A stretch of 64,000 nt of DNA from positions 53,056,760 through 53,120,759 of the forward strand of contig CP136069.1 of NCBI GenBank assembly GCA_032622095.1. The letters run 5' to 3'. The first letter of the stretch is position 1. The number at the start of each line of letters is the position of its first letter. A program made the translations under genes and the position numbers. This DNA is from Siphonodentalium dalli. Its lineage: Eukaryota > Mollusca > Scaphopoda > Gadilida > Siphonodentaliidae. This document shows, one piece after another, positions 9,801 through 20,937 of the stretch. The notes beneath the pieces were generated by a model, which was not told where the DNA came from, searched no databases, and saw only the letters and a program-made list of their open reading frames with translations.

Positions 9801-10294
9801 TAATATAACATACATAACGCGACGTCTTAATTTAATAACAGTTTATTTCTGTCCATGTACCATTGAAGCTGATAATAAATCTGCCATAAGACTGCCGCGT
9901 GAATCGACTTCTATGCTATATATAGCTTTATATAAGGGAAATTTACGCTCATTTCATCAATCCATTATCCGAGTAATATAGCTTACAATACCGGCATTCG
10001 AAATAGCTTTAAATGTAAGATTACCCATGAACTTGGTAGTGATTTTAGTTCTATTCTGATCACATGATGTATTGATTAGTTCGTGTTTAGTGTCGGTATG
10101 GTCGTTGTGGTAATATATCATGACCGAGAGACACTCAATCAAGAAAAAGCGAAGCGACTGTGATGGCAGTAAATTGGACTTGCAGATTATGCACATATAA
10201 AAGCACCAAAATCAGAGTTAGTGTACTCGATTACGTAATACGTACATAACTATTCAGATACTAGCTATTGTGCACACTCATATTAAATACACAC

Positions 10295-10660
10295 AATCCG
10301 ATTATATGGTCCCCTTATCATCGGATTCCTGCAACAACAACATTTCTTCAAAATACGCTTTAGTTATAAAAATCGATTAATTACCAAATATTAATGCTAA
10401 CCATGTACTGTCAACTATATATATAGTACAAAATTTCACGTGTTATATATCAACATTTGTTCAACGCAATTTGGTATCGAGAGTATGTCGGTCGGCCCGT
10501 CGAAAATTTAAGGTGGTGAAAAATAAGACTTCAAAAATGTGTTTTTTACTACCGCGAATAACAGGTGAGATCATTTACACGTACGAATCTACGTCAAATT
10601 TACCAAATAATCAAAATTTCCTGCATTTCAATAACGGAACTGTTTCAATTCTGAGATATT
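10295..10660 (+). repeat. Dispersed repeat R1, copy 1
   Basis: Shares a block from the gatggtcccc-like start through aatgctaacca and a ttcaacg stretch with 19577-20045, and in reverse with 16500-16910. It is diverged and contains only chance ORFs. Confidence 0.55.
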
Positions 10661-10884
10661 GAGTGCTATGTACGAGCTAATAATTTTGTAAATAATGAAT
10701 AATCTTTGCTAGATACATGTATTATTCATAAGTTTTACATGAACTTCTTGTCGGCGTCTCACAATCAGTTAAAGCGCGAACTCTGCTTAAGATCGTCGCC
10801 AAATTAAGCGATCATAATATACGAACAATGATCCACTTATTTCGACTGCTCAGTATAAAACATATCCAATAGGGCTGAAGTGGT

Positions 10885-10950
10885 CATGAGGGGTGAAGGA
10901 AAGGGGCTATCGGCCCTTTCGACCATCCCGGGGTAGCCCCCCCCCCCAAT
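10885..10950 (+). repeat. Tail fragment of the basic-ORF retroelement family
   Basis: A ggggtgaagg start, a short ggccctttcg hairpin, then atcccggggtagc and a C-run. The same arrangement ends the copies at 19357-19412 and 46267-46330, and in reverse 38212-38272. No coding part remains here, which suggests a strongly 5'-truncated insertion. Confidence 0.55.
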
Positions 10951-11357
10951 CACATACTTTATGAAGTGGTCATTTTTTGTCGCCACATGTTGGTGTGTGC
11001 ACACCCACCTTTACAAACTGTGTTTTTGGGAACCCAGCTTGACATTTGATGTGTTTCCAGACCACCTTTCACACCAATATCTTACATCCGATCAGATGGC
11101 GCATGTGTAGTCATCTTTATAAAAAAGTTTATTCCTGTCTCATATTTGCTTTTTATCTATATCTATATTTGCGAATGTCTATCTGTCTGTCTGTCTGTCT
11201 GTGTTCAATAGAAATTCACAGGGGACCATCTAGATGATACCAAAGGGGTCTACTAGGGGTAGCTTTTTACGAGAAAGATAATGGTGGGGGTTAGAATTTT
11301 CTAAAGTGACGCCGTTGTTGTCAGGGACAGAAAAGGGGGAGGGGCAGAATTTATGTT

Positions 11358-13490
11358 TGTCGCCGATTGCCACGAAACTTACATATAAGCATCCCCATGA
11401 TATGAAGAATCAAATGGTGTGGTTTAAATATGTCAAAAGTGGCGTCGTTCGAGTCAGAGCTATGCACGGAAGGGGAGAGGGACACCAAAATTGATAAAAC
11501 TAATTTTAGCGCCGATTTCCACCAAATTGATATATATTCTTCTTCATGATACGAGGAATCAAATTGTGCGATTTAACAACGCCAAGTTGTCGTTTGGATG
11601 AGAGATTGGGGGGGGGGACTAAATTTGATAAGAATGGGTTTAGTCGCCGATGATTTTTTGTTTGTCGCCGATTGCCACGAAACTCACAAATAATCATCCC
11701 CACGATATGAAGAATCGAATGGTGTGGTTTAAATATGTCAAAAGTGGCGTCGTTCGAGTCAGAGATGCACGGAAGGGGAGAAGGGCACCAAAATTGATAA
11801 AACTAATTTTAGCGCCGATTTCCGCCAAATTGATATATATTCTTCTTCATGATACGAGGAATCAAATTGTGCGATTTAACAACGCCAAGTTGTCGTTTGG
11901 ATGAGAGATTGGGGGGGGGGGGGGCACTAAATTTGATAAGAATGGGTTTAGTCGCCGATTGCCACCACAATTATACAAAATCATCCCCATGGTATGAGGA
12001 GTCTAATAGTGTGGCTTAAATCTGTCAAATGTGGCCTCATTTGAGTCAGGGATGCACTGAAAGGGAGAGGGGCACCAAAATTGATAACACAATATTTTTA
12101 ACGCCAATTTCCAGCAAATTGATACACGTTCTTATCCATGATACGAGGAATCTAATCGTGTGATTTAAAGACGCCATATTGGTGCTGTTTGTGTGAGATG
12201 GGGAGGGACGGGGTGGGCACCAAATTTGATTAAAACAATTTTAGTCGGCGATTAGCACCAAACTTATAAATAATCATCTCCATGATATCAGGAGTGACTT
12301 AAGGGTGTGACAAGTGTGGCCATTCGAGTCAATGGTGTATAGAGGTGAGAGGGAGACACAATTATGACAATATGTTTAGCGCCGATTTCCACCAGATTGA
12401 TACATATTCTTCTCCGTGATACGAGGAATCTTATCGTGTGGTTTAGATACACCAAATTGGTGCCCTCTGTGTGAGAGATATGGGGACTTTAAATTTAATA
12501 CGAATTTGTATACTCGCCAATTTTCACCAATTTTATATATATGCATCTCTAATCTAGAATGAGTCTAAGTGTGTGGTTTAACGTTGATAAAAGTGGCGCC
12601 GCTTGAGTCCGAAATAGGGACGGGAGGGTAACCAAAACTGATACAAAATTATTTTAGTACCAATTCCCATCAAATTCAGACACGTTCTTCTCAAATGATA
12701 CGAGAAATCAAATCGTGCTGTCTGTCTTTCTGTCTGTCTGTATGCGTTCTATATTGAACTTCACGGGGTACAATCGAGATGGCACCAAGGCGTTCAAATT
12801 TTTTACGAGGAAGATAATGGTGCGGGTTAAAATTTTCTAAAGTGACGCTGTTGGTGTCAGGGGAAGAAAACGGGGAGGTCGGCAAAATAAAAACAATATG
12901 GTGAAATATATATAGTTTTGTCGCCGATTTCCACCAAACGCATATATACATGATCTCTTCCGCGATATTGCGATGTTCGAGTCAGCGTTGCATGGGGGGG
13001 GGGGGGGGGGGGGTGGGGGCATCAGCAATTGATTTAATAATCTATTTTTAGCGCAGATTTCCACCAAATTAATATATTATTCTTCTCTACAATACTACGA
13101 ATATAATCGTGTGATTTAAAGACGCCAAATTGCTGCCTTTTGGGTGAGAGATGGGGGCGGGGGTCATAACTATTCTAAGAATTTGTTTAGTTGCTGACTC
13201 CCACCAAACCTATATATAATCATATCCAGTATATCATGCATCCATGGGTCTAATGGACGTGGTTTAAATATGTCAAAAGTGGCGCCGTTTAAGTCATGCA
13301 TGCGATGATAGCAGGTGCACCAAAGCTGATACAAATATATATAGCACTAATTCCACCAAATTCATACATGTTGTTCTCTAATGATACGATTAATTAAATC
13401 ACATTTGATGTCGTTCGGGTCACGAATGGCGAGAGGATATGCACTATCATTGATAAGATTGCTATTCGCCGATATCCACCTATAAGTTAC
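11358..13490 (+). repeat. Degenerate tandem repeat, monomer about 145 bp
   Basis: Monomers are marked by gcgccgatttccaccaaa (for example near 11509, 11811, 12380, 12918 and 13050) alternating with a gtcgccgattgccac form (11358, 11669, 11952). The dimer spacing is about 270-310 bp. Each dimer ends in a G-rich stretch, including runs of 9-20 G. About 14 monomers are recognisable, decaying towards the right. Confidence 0.7.
12994..13013 (+). repeat. 20-base poly-G tract
   Basis: One of several long G or C homopolymers in the window (others at 37830-37844, 46460-46479 and 51394-51412). It lies within the 145-bp tandem array. Confidence 0.8.
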
Positions 13491-13776
13491 ATATAGTCAC
13501 CCAGGCCATCTCCATATCATTTTAAGGACTTTTGGGCGTTCAAATTTCACAATCTCGACAAATGGTGACCCAATTAAGTCACCTGCACAATTATATCTTC
13601 TCAACTGTCGTATTTATATGGGGATGGCAATCAGGGCATTCACATAATGAGCTAGCAAAAAGAGATGCATAGAAGAAGTATTAAAAGTATAGTTATCATT
13701 CTATTTAAGAGATACATATATTCTTGCAAACTGAGAGACCTTGAACCGTCAGAGGATTGCATATATATATATATTA

Positions 13777-14971
13777 CTAGAAGGGTTACCCGGCGTTGCC
13801 CAAGTTAAAGTGATGTGAAACCCTCTGCATACTGTGGATATATGGCGGGAATAGAGGATACTCTTGTTCAAAGCGTTACCCATATTTTCATAAATTATAT
13901 ATCCAAATAGCATCACAAAACATGATTCTTACACACGAAATATAAGTAGTAGCTCACCTTGTCGGATCGGAGCGATTGTTATGTTGTTTATCGCGATTAA
14001 TCCGTCCCACCAATAAAGAACTATTTATTAATTACAACTGCGTATACTTCAGACGTTATAACATGAACATCATAAACACATTAGTTCGCAAAAATAAAAG
14101 ACGCCAATTGGGTTTCATATAGAGATGTATCAATCAATCTAGTGGGTTTGACTAAGATTTTGAGGACACCTGGTTATCATATTGCCATGAAGATACAGAT
14201 ATTTTAAAGAAATATCCAGGTGCTCCTCTGTTCATGGTGCTATATACTGGCTAATTATTCTCAGTTTTAAAGAATTGTTGCTATGCTTCTATATCAGCTG
14301 CACGTGCCCGACTCAGAGCGAGATTTTGAGTTGTTTATGTTAGGCGATGAGTCTGTTCTAAAACATGAATATATCTTCTGTATATTGGGCAGATATAACC
14401 TTGTCAGATGTCAGTATTGCAGGATCCTGAAAAGTTATGTACCACTGACTCCGTTTTCTTTTATCTCGGAAGAAATTATATTTGACGGCACACTGTGATC
14501 AATATTGTTGAACAGGCTTTCTATATAGACATTTCGATATCTCTTGTAAGTTTTGTATGGAAACTATATTGAATGGGTAGACTCAATTGTGTTATAATAT
14601 TAACATGTAACTAATATTTTAACATGTACCATTCTCTTCCTCGTAAACAGTTACCACTTTTAGAATGCCTTGGTGCCATCTCGATTGTATCCCGTGAAGT
14701 TATATATATAAAACACACAGACAGACATATATTTGCATATATATTTAGGCATCAAATGTGACGTTTTAACACGCACGATTTGATTACTCGTATCATTTGA
14801 GAAGAACGTGTATGAATTTGATGTTAATTTACACTAAACATAATTCTATCTGTTTTGGTAATCGCCTTTCCAAAAGTTACCCCTAGTAGACCCCTTTAGT
14901 GCCATATAGATGGTCCCCTGTGAATTTCTATAGATCACAGACAGACAGACAGACATTCGCAAATATAGATA
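13777..14971 (-). mobile_element. Non-autonomous Helitron, complete
   Basis: On the minus strand it starts with TCTATATTTGCG plus (TCTG)n at 14971 and ends with gggtaaccc-like sequence and CTAG at 13777. The flanking base after CTAG reads T on that strand. A short GC hairpin (gggcaacgccggg) sits about 11 bases before CTAG. These are the expected Helitron termini (TC start, 3' hairpin, CTRR end, insertion between A and T). There are no protein genes inside. Confidence 0.65.
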
Positions 14972-15773
14972 TAGATAACACAATTGAGTCTGTACCATTC
15001 AATACAGTTTCCACACAAAAAGTTACAATTTGTCAAGAGATATGGAAATCTATCGAAGGCCTGTTCAAAAATAGTGGTCAAATATATTTTCTTCTGATAT
15101 AAAAGAAAACGCAGTCAGTAGCACATGACTTTTCAGGATCCTCCAATACTGACATCTGACAAGGGTATATCTGCCCGATACAGCGGAATTTTTAGAACAG
15201 ACTCATCGACTGACATAAACAACTCAAAATATCGCTCTGTGTCTGGCACAGTCGTGTAGCTGATATAAATGCGCAGCAACATTTCTTTTAAACTGAAAAT
15301 ATTTAGCCAATATATAGCACAATGAACAGAGGAGCACCTGGCAATTTCTTTAAAACATCCGTATCTTCATGAGGTGTCCTCAAGATCTTAGTCCAACCCA
15401 CTAGATTGCTTAATACATCTATATATGTACAACCCAATTGTCGTCTTTTATTTTTGCGAACTAATGTGTTTATGATGTTCATGTATCATATTATATCGTC
15501 TAAAGGATAGCAGTTGTAAATAAATAAATACTTCATTATTGGTGGAACGGATTACTCGCGATAAACAAAATGACAATCGACAAGGTGAGCCACTACTTAT
15601 ATTCCATACATGACTGTGTAAGAATCATGTTTTGTGATGCTATTTGAATATACAATTTATGAGAATACGTGTAACACTTTGAGCAAGGGTATTCTCTATT
15701 CCCAACAAATATCCACAGCATGCAGAGGGTTTCACGTCACTTTAACCAGGGCAACGCCGGGTAACCCTGCTAG
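14972..15773 (+). mobile_element. Inverted, 5'-truncated copy of the same Helitron
   Basis: Starts within a few bases of the 5' end of the minus-strand Helitron and runs outward as an inverted match to 13777-14590. It ends ggcaacgccgggtaaccctg then CTAG|T at 15770-15773. The two copies form a palindrome with arms of about 800 bp and Helitron 3' ends at both outer edges. Confidence 0.65.
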
Positions 15774-16499
15774 TCTATAAAAAAATGCACAGAGGTCAAG
15801 ATGGATACCCAAATCATATTTTCGTAAAGATGGGTACCCAAAATATCAACACGTGGTGACATTGAGCCTTTCAGCTTCAGTAGGTTGTGAGACAAAAACA
15901 AGCGGAAGACGGCGCGCTTAATAGCGAGTTTGCTATTTCAAACCGGTACGGGTACGGGTACGCGTACGGGTTTGCTACCCGTACCGGTACACGTTTTGAA
16001 ATCGCAAACTGTTTTACCGGTAGAATTCATCACATCGACTGGTAATGTATGGTGAGCCAACTGCAAAAAAAAATAGATTATGATATAGATTGTTATTCGC
16101 GTTATTGGCCGATGTTATACTTAGCGTTATGGGTTGTTGGAAATTTGTATATAGATTATATGAGCCCCAGAATAATCAGTTGCTTTCATCAAGGGCGAGC
16201 TAGGTGACAGTTGGAAGAGGATTTAGCTTTTTTTTCACTCATATTGGTAACATTTTCAACAATTGAATTCTACAAGTCATAGACCGATCGAGTGTTGACA
16301 ATAAATCGGTTGGAATTTTTAAACTTAGAAAATAGATTATGATAGCTCAAATATACAATTACGTTATATATAGTTAAAATGTCCAACCAATATTCGGTGT
16401 AAAATGTATTGTTTTAGACCAAGGGTCTAATATTGTCCTACATGTACTTTCAGTTCGATATAATACCGCATTTGTCCTTTATTTTAGTTGGGGACTATT

Positions 16500-16910
16500 T
16501 AGTCATATTAAAGATGCATAATCCGAATTAATTAACGCTCCAAAGTTACTATTTTTTTGGCTTCGGGGGAAAAACAAAATATTTGATTCGAATCGAGGAA
16601 CCCACCGTCAAAGCGCAGAGTGATCAGATACAGATATCGATTTTTGAAGTTTGTTATTTCTTGAATTGTGTAGTTATTTGTGGCCCAGAAAAGAGTCATC
16701 AAACCGACGGTCTCGGATAAAATTGCGGATGAAGATGCTTAACTCTAAAATCAAGTGGTAATGCGGCCAAAATGTTATACTATAGTTGAGAGCAGTTAGC
16801 ATTATTTTGTTGTAATTAATCGATTCTGATAACATAAGCGTATTTTGAAGAAATGTTCTTGTTGTAACTTTATGATATGGGGACCGTCTGATCGGTTTGA
16901 GTAGCTTTAA
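16500..16910 (-). repeat. Dispersed repeat R1, copy 2
   Basis: The reverse complement matches 19577-20045 through the gcataatccg/taattaacgc end and the ggggaccgtctgatcggttt end. It lies inside the Harbinger-like element. Confidence 0.6.
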
Positions 16911-17394
16911 GTAAACCTTTGTTTGGAATCTTTCAACAGATCGAAGGGTCGGCCTGTCGGGTCAAGGGAATATTTATCCCAAGAATTGGGATTGTTGACG
17001 GGATCTAAACCCGGAGGTAGGTTGAAATGTTTAACTTGGTAACAAAAAAGGTGTCAAAATGTAGTCTGTTTATTATACGGCTTGAATAAAGAGCGTTTGC
17101 TTCACTTCTGTGCGAAACACAGAAAACAGCTGTAACTCGCTCTGCTTATGCTTAGATTTTGTAGAGTATATGTATAGGTATTTCATGTATTTGGCTACCC
17201 ATATTATCCCCACTACAATATGCACCAGTATTGTGGTTCAAATGCGCCATGTAAATATATATTAAAATGAGAAATCAGTCCCCACCTACATACGATAAGG
17301 TAAGTAAACGGTAATTGTATTAAAATGTGCAATGCATAGATAAATCCACGATAGATTTATGTCCTTGTACAATGGGTTGAGACAGGGACGTGAC

Positions 17395-17715
17395 GACAGG
17401 GGTGTCTCAACCCTCCTCCCCAATTTTGGTCAAATGTTCAACATTTGGAAATTTGATATACCTGACACAACATTTGTTGGAAATTTCACACAAACAATAG
17501 GTTGAAATTGTTTTCGTAGTTTGATTTTCGAACAATTTATTAGTGGATAATTTGTAGTTTTTAGACCAACATTTGCACATTTCCCTATTTGTGGTAACAC
17601 AATTTTGACTGAAATGGCTGTCAGAAACAGTTGGAAATTGTTCAAGCTTGGGGGGGGGGGGTGTCAGGTCTCAAAATTTCCAACAATTGGAAAGCTTGAT
17701 GCCAGACAAGGGGAG
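17395..17715. repeat. Dispersed repeat R2, copy 1
   Basis: Matches 51230-51540 in opposite orientation, with shared phrases such as gacacaacatttgttggaaat and a poly-G/poly-C run in each copy. The 71-codon frame at 17430-17645 lies in it and is not supported. Confidence 0.5.
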
Positions 17716-18499
17716 GGGGTGGATTTACGCGCACACTTGTGAATTTGATATGGTTCGAGATGTGTAGTTAGAAATTCGAAGGTGGACACCCTTCCTAGTA
17801 ACGCGCAGACCATATATAGCCATGTCCCTGCAATGGGCCGAGACTGCGTCTATAGCACCATCTACTCACTCTATATATGAATCACAACATGTCATTAATG
17901 CAGTGAACAAAGTTGTTAGTGAAAAAAATCGGCCTTCCGTATTTATCTAAGTGCTAGAAGCCGCCTCGAGAATTTGAACACAAATCCTGGGTTAAAATGA
18001 CATATTTATCAATAATATTTGCCCATGAAATCTTTCAATAAATAGGTTAACGCATAGCTGACTGGAATTTCATGGAATTCATGGACCTTTGAGTGAGAAA
18101 ATCGTAGTGAAAGGCTACCGGTCAATGGGACAAATCTACCCGTTTCAATTCGCTATCTCTTTATGTACTGCATTGAAAGTACACAAGTGACCGTGACGAT
18201 GTTCACAGATTTACCCGTACCCGTTCCCGTCGAACGGGTATAGCAAACTCGCTATTATCCTGGGTGGCAAACGTGAAGATGGATAATTGGTGATTAGCCA
18301 ACTCAATGGTTTCATATTAGAACATTTTCCGGGACACGCACATGCCGTGGTGTATAGACAGAAGGTTTTCTTTCATCTAATGAGTGGGGATTTAAATGCA
18401 CCTCGTCAACTGTCAAACCGCCTGTTCGTTGTTAATTACCGTTCTCTGGAGGAAGCCCATGAGCCCTCTTTAATTTAAATCAGGATCTAACTAAATCGC

Positions 18500-19412
18500 T
18501 GTTGTAAACATTCTCGATCCGGTCACTCGACGGGACAGTCGCATTAGTGCTCGCTGCACTAAGACGTTGGATCACCGTGAGTTTTTTGTCGAAGGCTCGG
18601 TGGACATTGGATTCTGCACTAATCCCCACCGAGCTTTTGCATGCGCTGAGCGGTTTCCAGTCGACCCATTGTGTTAGCTGGACTCTCCGTGATAACAGGG
18701 GTCGGCTGAAAGTGGTTTTGGATATCCAGGTCACTCCGGTAGAACCCTCTACCGGCCGTGGTCTGAATGGACCGACCGGACTCCATCGGTCCGGGGCTTA
18801 CCAGACCAAGAAGACCCCCGGGAATAAGACGAAGAATAAAAAGACACCATCAAGGTGCCACAGGGACGCCGACATGAGGGCCAAGTGGAAACTGGGAACT
18901 GAGAGACGCCCAATTCCCTCCACTTGGCCTCCGGGCAAGAAGATCTGCTGGCTGTTAATGTCACTACAAACAGCGGAAACAGGGACACCGAAGTTACCCG
19001 GATGTCCCTGTCGTCGACGTGGACAGCGGCAATTGGGACACCGACGTCACCCACCCGGATTTCCCCGCCGCTGTCTTCGATGTGGAGCTGCTTAACACCA
19101 CCCAGCCAGTCTCCACCAAGGAAGGAATCTACCACCTCCGTCCCTGCGACGCCGAGATACATGGAGAGTCCGGCGTCGCCCACAGAAGATGGAGAAGCAG
19201 AAAAAGTAGCCTCGATCTTAAAAACGATGAAAGACATGCAAAAAGAACTAGACAAGTTTAATGAAGAACACAATAAATGGAAATGGACATAAAGAGGAAA
19301 TGACAAACTTTGTAAAAATTGCTCCTTTTTTACGTGTTATATTAACAAAAGCTGAAAATGAGGGTTAAGGGGGGACCACTCGGTCATTCCGAGGATCCCG
19401 TGGTTACCCACC
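18500..19412 (+). pseudogene. Basic-ORF retroelement-like family, copy B
   Basis: A GC-rich block whose 5' frame (18547 onward) encodes a conserved segment ending GPTGLHRSG, followed by a basic KTPSR-type stretch. The frame then shifts to one encoding a Ser/Thr/Pro-rich region (18924-19292) with a short C-terminal helix. The same order appears at 38212-39090 (minus) and 45240-46330. The unit ends in a ggttaagg/gaccactcggtc hairpin and a gtggttaccc tail shared by all copies. I do not recognise the protein. An ORF1/gag-like part of a non-LTR element or its truncated derivative is the best guess. It is broken here. Confidence 0.5.
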
Positions 19413-19504
19413 CCCCTCCCAAAAACTACTACTTCACGCGCTGTTGTCAAAATAGCCTACACAACTACCCACTTAGAAGCCGTATAATCTTCTGCGTTAC
19501 TTAC

Positions 19505-19577
19505 TTACCTCTTCCGTGATGGGAGCTGCGCTGGTGCGTCATTATTTTCAGGAAGCACCAGCCATGGAAGGCTTAAA
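19505..19577. repeat. Short hairpin repeat
   Basis: The arms ccttccgtgatgggagctgc and a matching ccatggaagg/agcaccagcc face each other across about 10 bases. The motif resembles the ends of the degraded MITE at 9410-9800. Confidence 0.4.
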
Positions 19578-20045
19578 GGTAATCAATCTGATTCGATGGT
19601 CCCCATATCATCAGATTCCAACAACAACAACAACAACAGTTTTGAAATGCCGCTTCTGTTATCAGAAACGATAAATTGCCAAAAAATAATGCTAACCACA
19701 GTCAACTAGACTATAAAATTGCCCAAAACGTGTTATTTATCAACATTTTCTTCAACGAAAAATGACCGGATTGTCATACACCTAATATTCAAGGCGACTT
19801 GATTTTAGAGTTATCCATCTTCATCCGTAATTTTGTTCGAGGCCGTCGCCTTGACGAATTGTCTACAGTCCACCAAAAAGTACATATCAAGAGAAAAAAC
19901 AGATTTAAAAAATCAATATCTGATCGCTCTGAATTTTGGTGGGTGGGTTCCTTGACTCAAATCAAATATGTTTTTACACCCGAAGCCAAATAAATAGTAA
20001 TTTTGAAGCGTTAATACGGATTATGCGTCTTTAAATAGCTAGTGA
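19577..20045 (+). repeat. Dispersed repeat R1, copy 3
   Basis: The longest copy of R1; it matches 10295-10660 directly and 16500-16910 in reverse. It holds no supported coding sequence. Confidence 0.55.
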
Positions 20046-20937
20046 GACACGGATTTGAGATGGGACCCCATTAAGTTGCACGATCGAGTGCATTAATATG
20101 AGATTTTGATTATCGACTGTCGACTTTTAAAAGGGGAAATTTTTACATATTTTGAATTTTTATCAAGAGAGTAAACATGTCAATGCTCATCTCTGATAAA
20201 GAGTGGCCATGCTTTAATTTTTCAAAAGCGGTCAAAGTCCCCTGGGGGAAATTACTAGAATACCAATATAATTGTATTGCCAATAAGACACACCGGATAT
20301 TTTGGTTGCAATTATCTATTTCTAGAATTTAGTAGGGTTTTGATAATTGGTTGTGGTTTTAGCTGAAATCGATGATGGGAACCTTTACACTGCTATAGTC
20401 TGTATTGGTATTTTAGTATTTTTCCCCAGGGGCTTGTGAAAGCGGTATATACAATAAAGAGAAATATCGAAAAAGGTGTCGTGAACTCGTTTCGAACGTA
20501 AAACTGTTCTCATTTGTAAATTTTCTCGATTCCTGTGCCAAAAATAATAATGGTGATTGCAAGTATTTTTCATTTGTTTTTGTATTTTTCCAAGAATAAA
20601 CCATGTCACGGAGTTGCATCTATCCAGCCAGGTTAAGTTTTTTAGTGTTACAGCAGGGGTGGGGGTAGTAAAAGATTTGCAGGAAGGTATGCCGTTTTTT
20701 TTACATCTGGCATTTTCGGGGACCCACCATCCCCAAACATGCATAACAATATTTTTCTACTAATTTTTTTACACACCCCCCCCCCCCCAATTTCACTCAA
20801 ATTGGTCGAAAATCGCATGAAATTCTACTGATATCACTCATATTGGGAATTATCTCAATTAATTCAAATAACAGATTAACCTGTTTCAGAAACTGTTTTA
20901 ATTGAAAACAAAATGTTTTATAAATTGCTGATCATCT

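Larger units (their letters stand above)
11162..13500 (+). mobile_element. Helitron-like unit with an internal tandem array
   Basis: Begins a|TCTATATTTGCG followed by (TCTG)n, the same 5' signature as the minus-strand Helitron that starts at 14971. It then runs into a long degenerate tandem array. A second internal TCTG-type start occurs near 12718. I could not find its own 3' CTAG end, so the right boundary is arbitrary. No Rep/helicase ORF is visible. Confidence 0.5.
15921..18254. mobile_element. Harbinger-like TIR element, non-autonomous
   Basis: The 16-bp terminal inverted repeat ATAGCGAGTTTGCTAT is perfect at both ends, and both ends are flanked by TTA (15918-15920 and 18255-18257). Subterminal acgggt repeats follow on each side. 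A 3-bp TTA duplication is typical of PIF/Harbinger. No transposase is seen. Copies of repeats R1 (16500-16910, reversed) and R2 (17395-17715) are nested inside. Confidence 0.65.
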
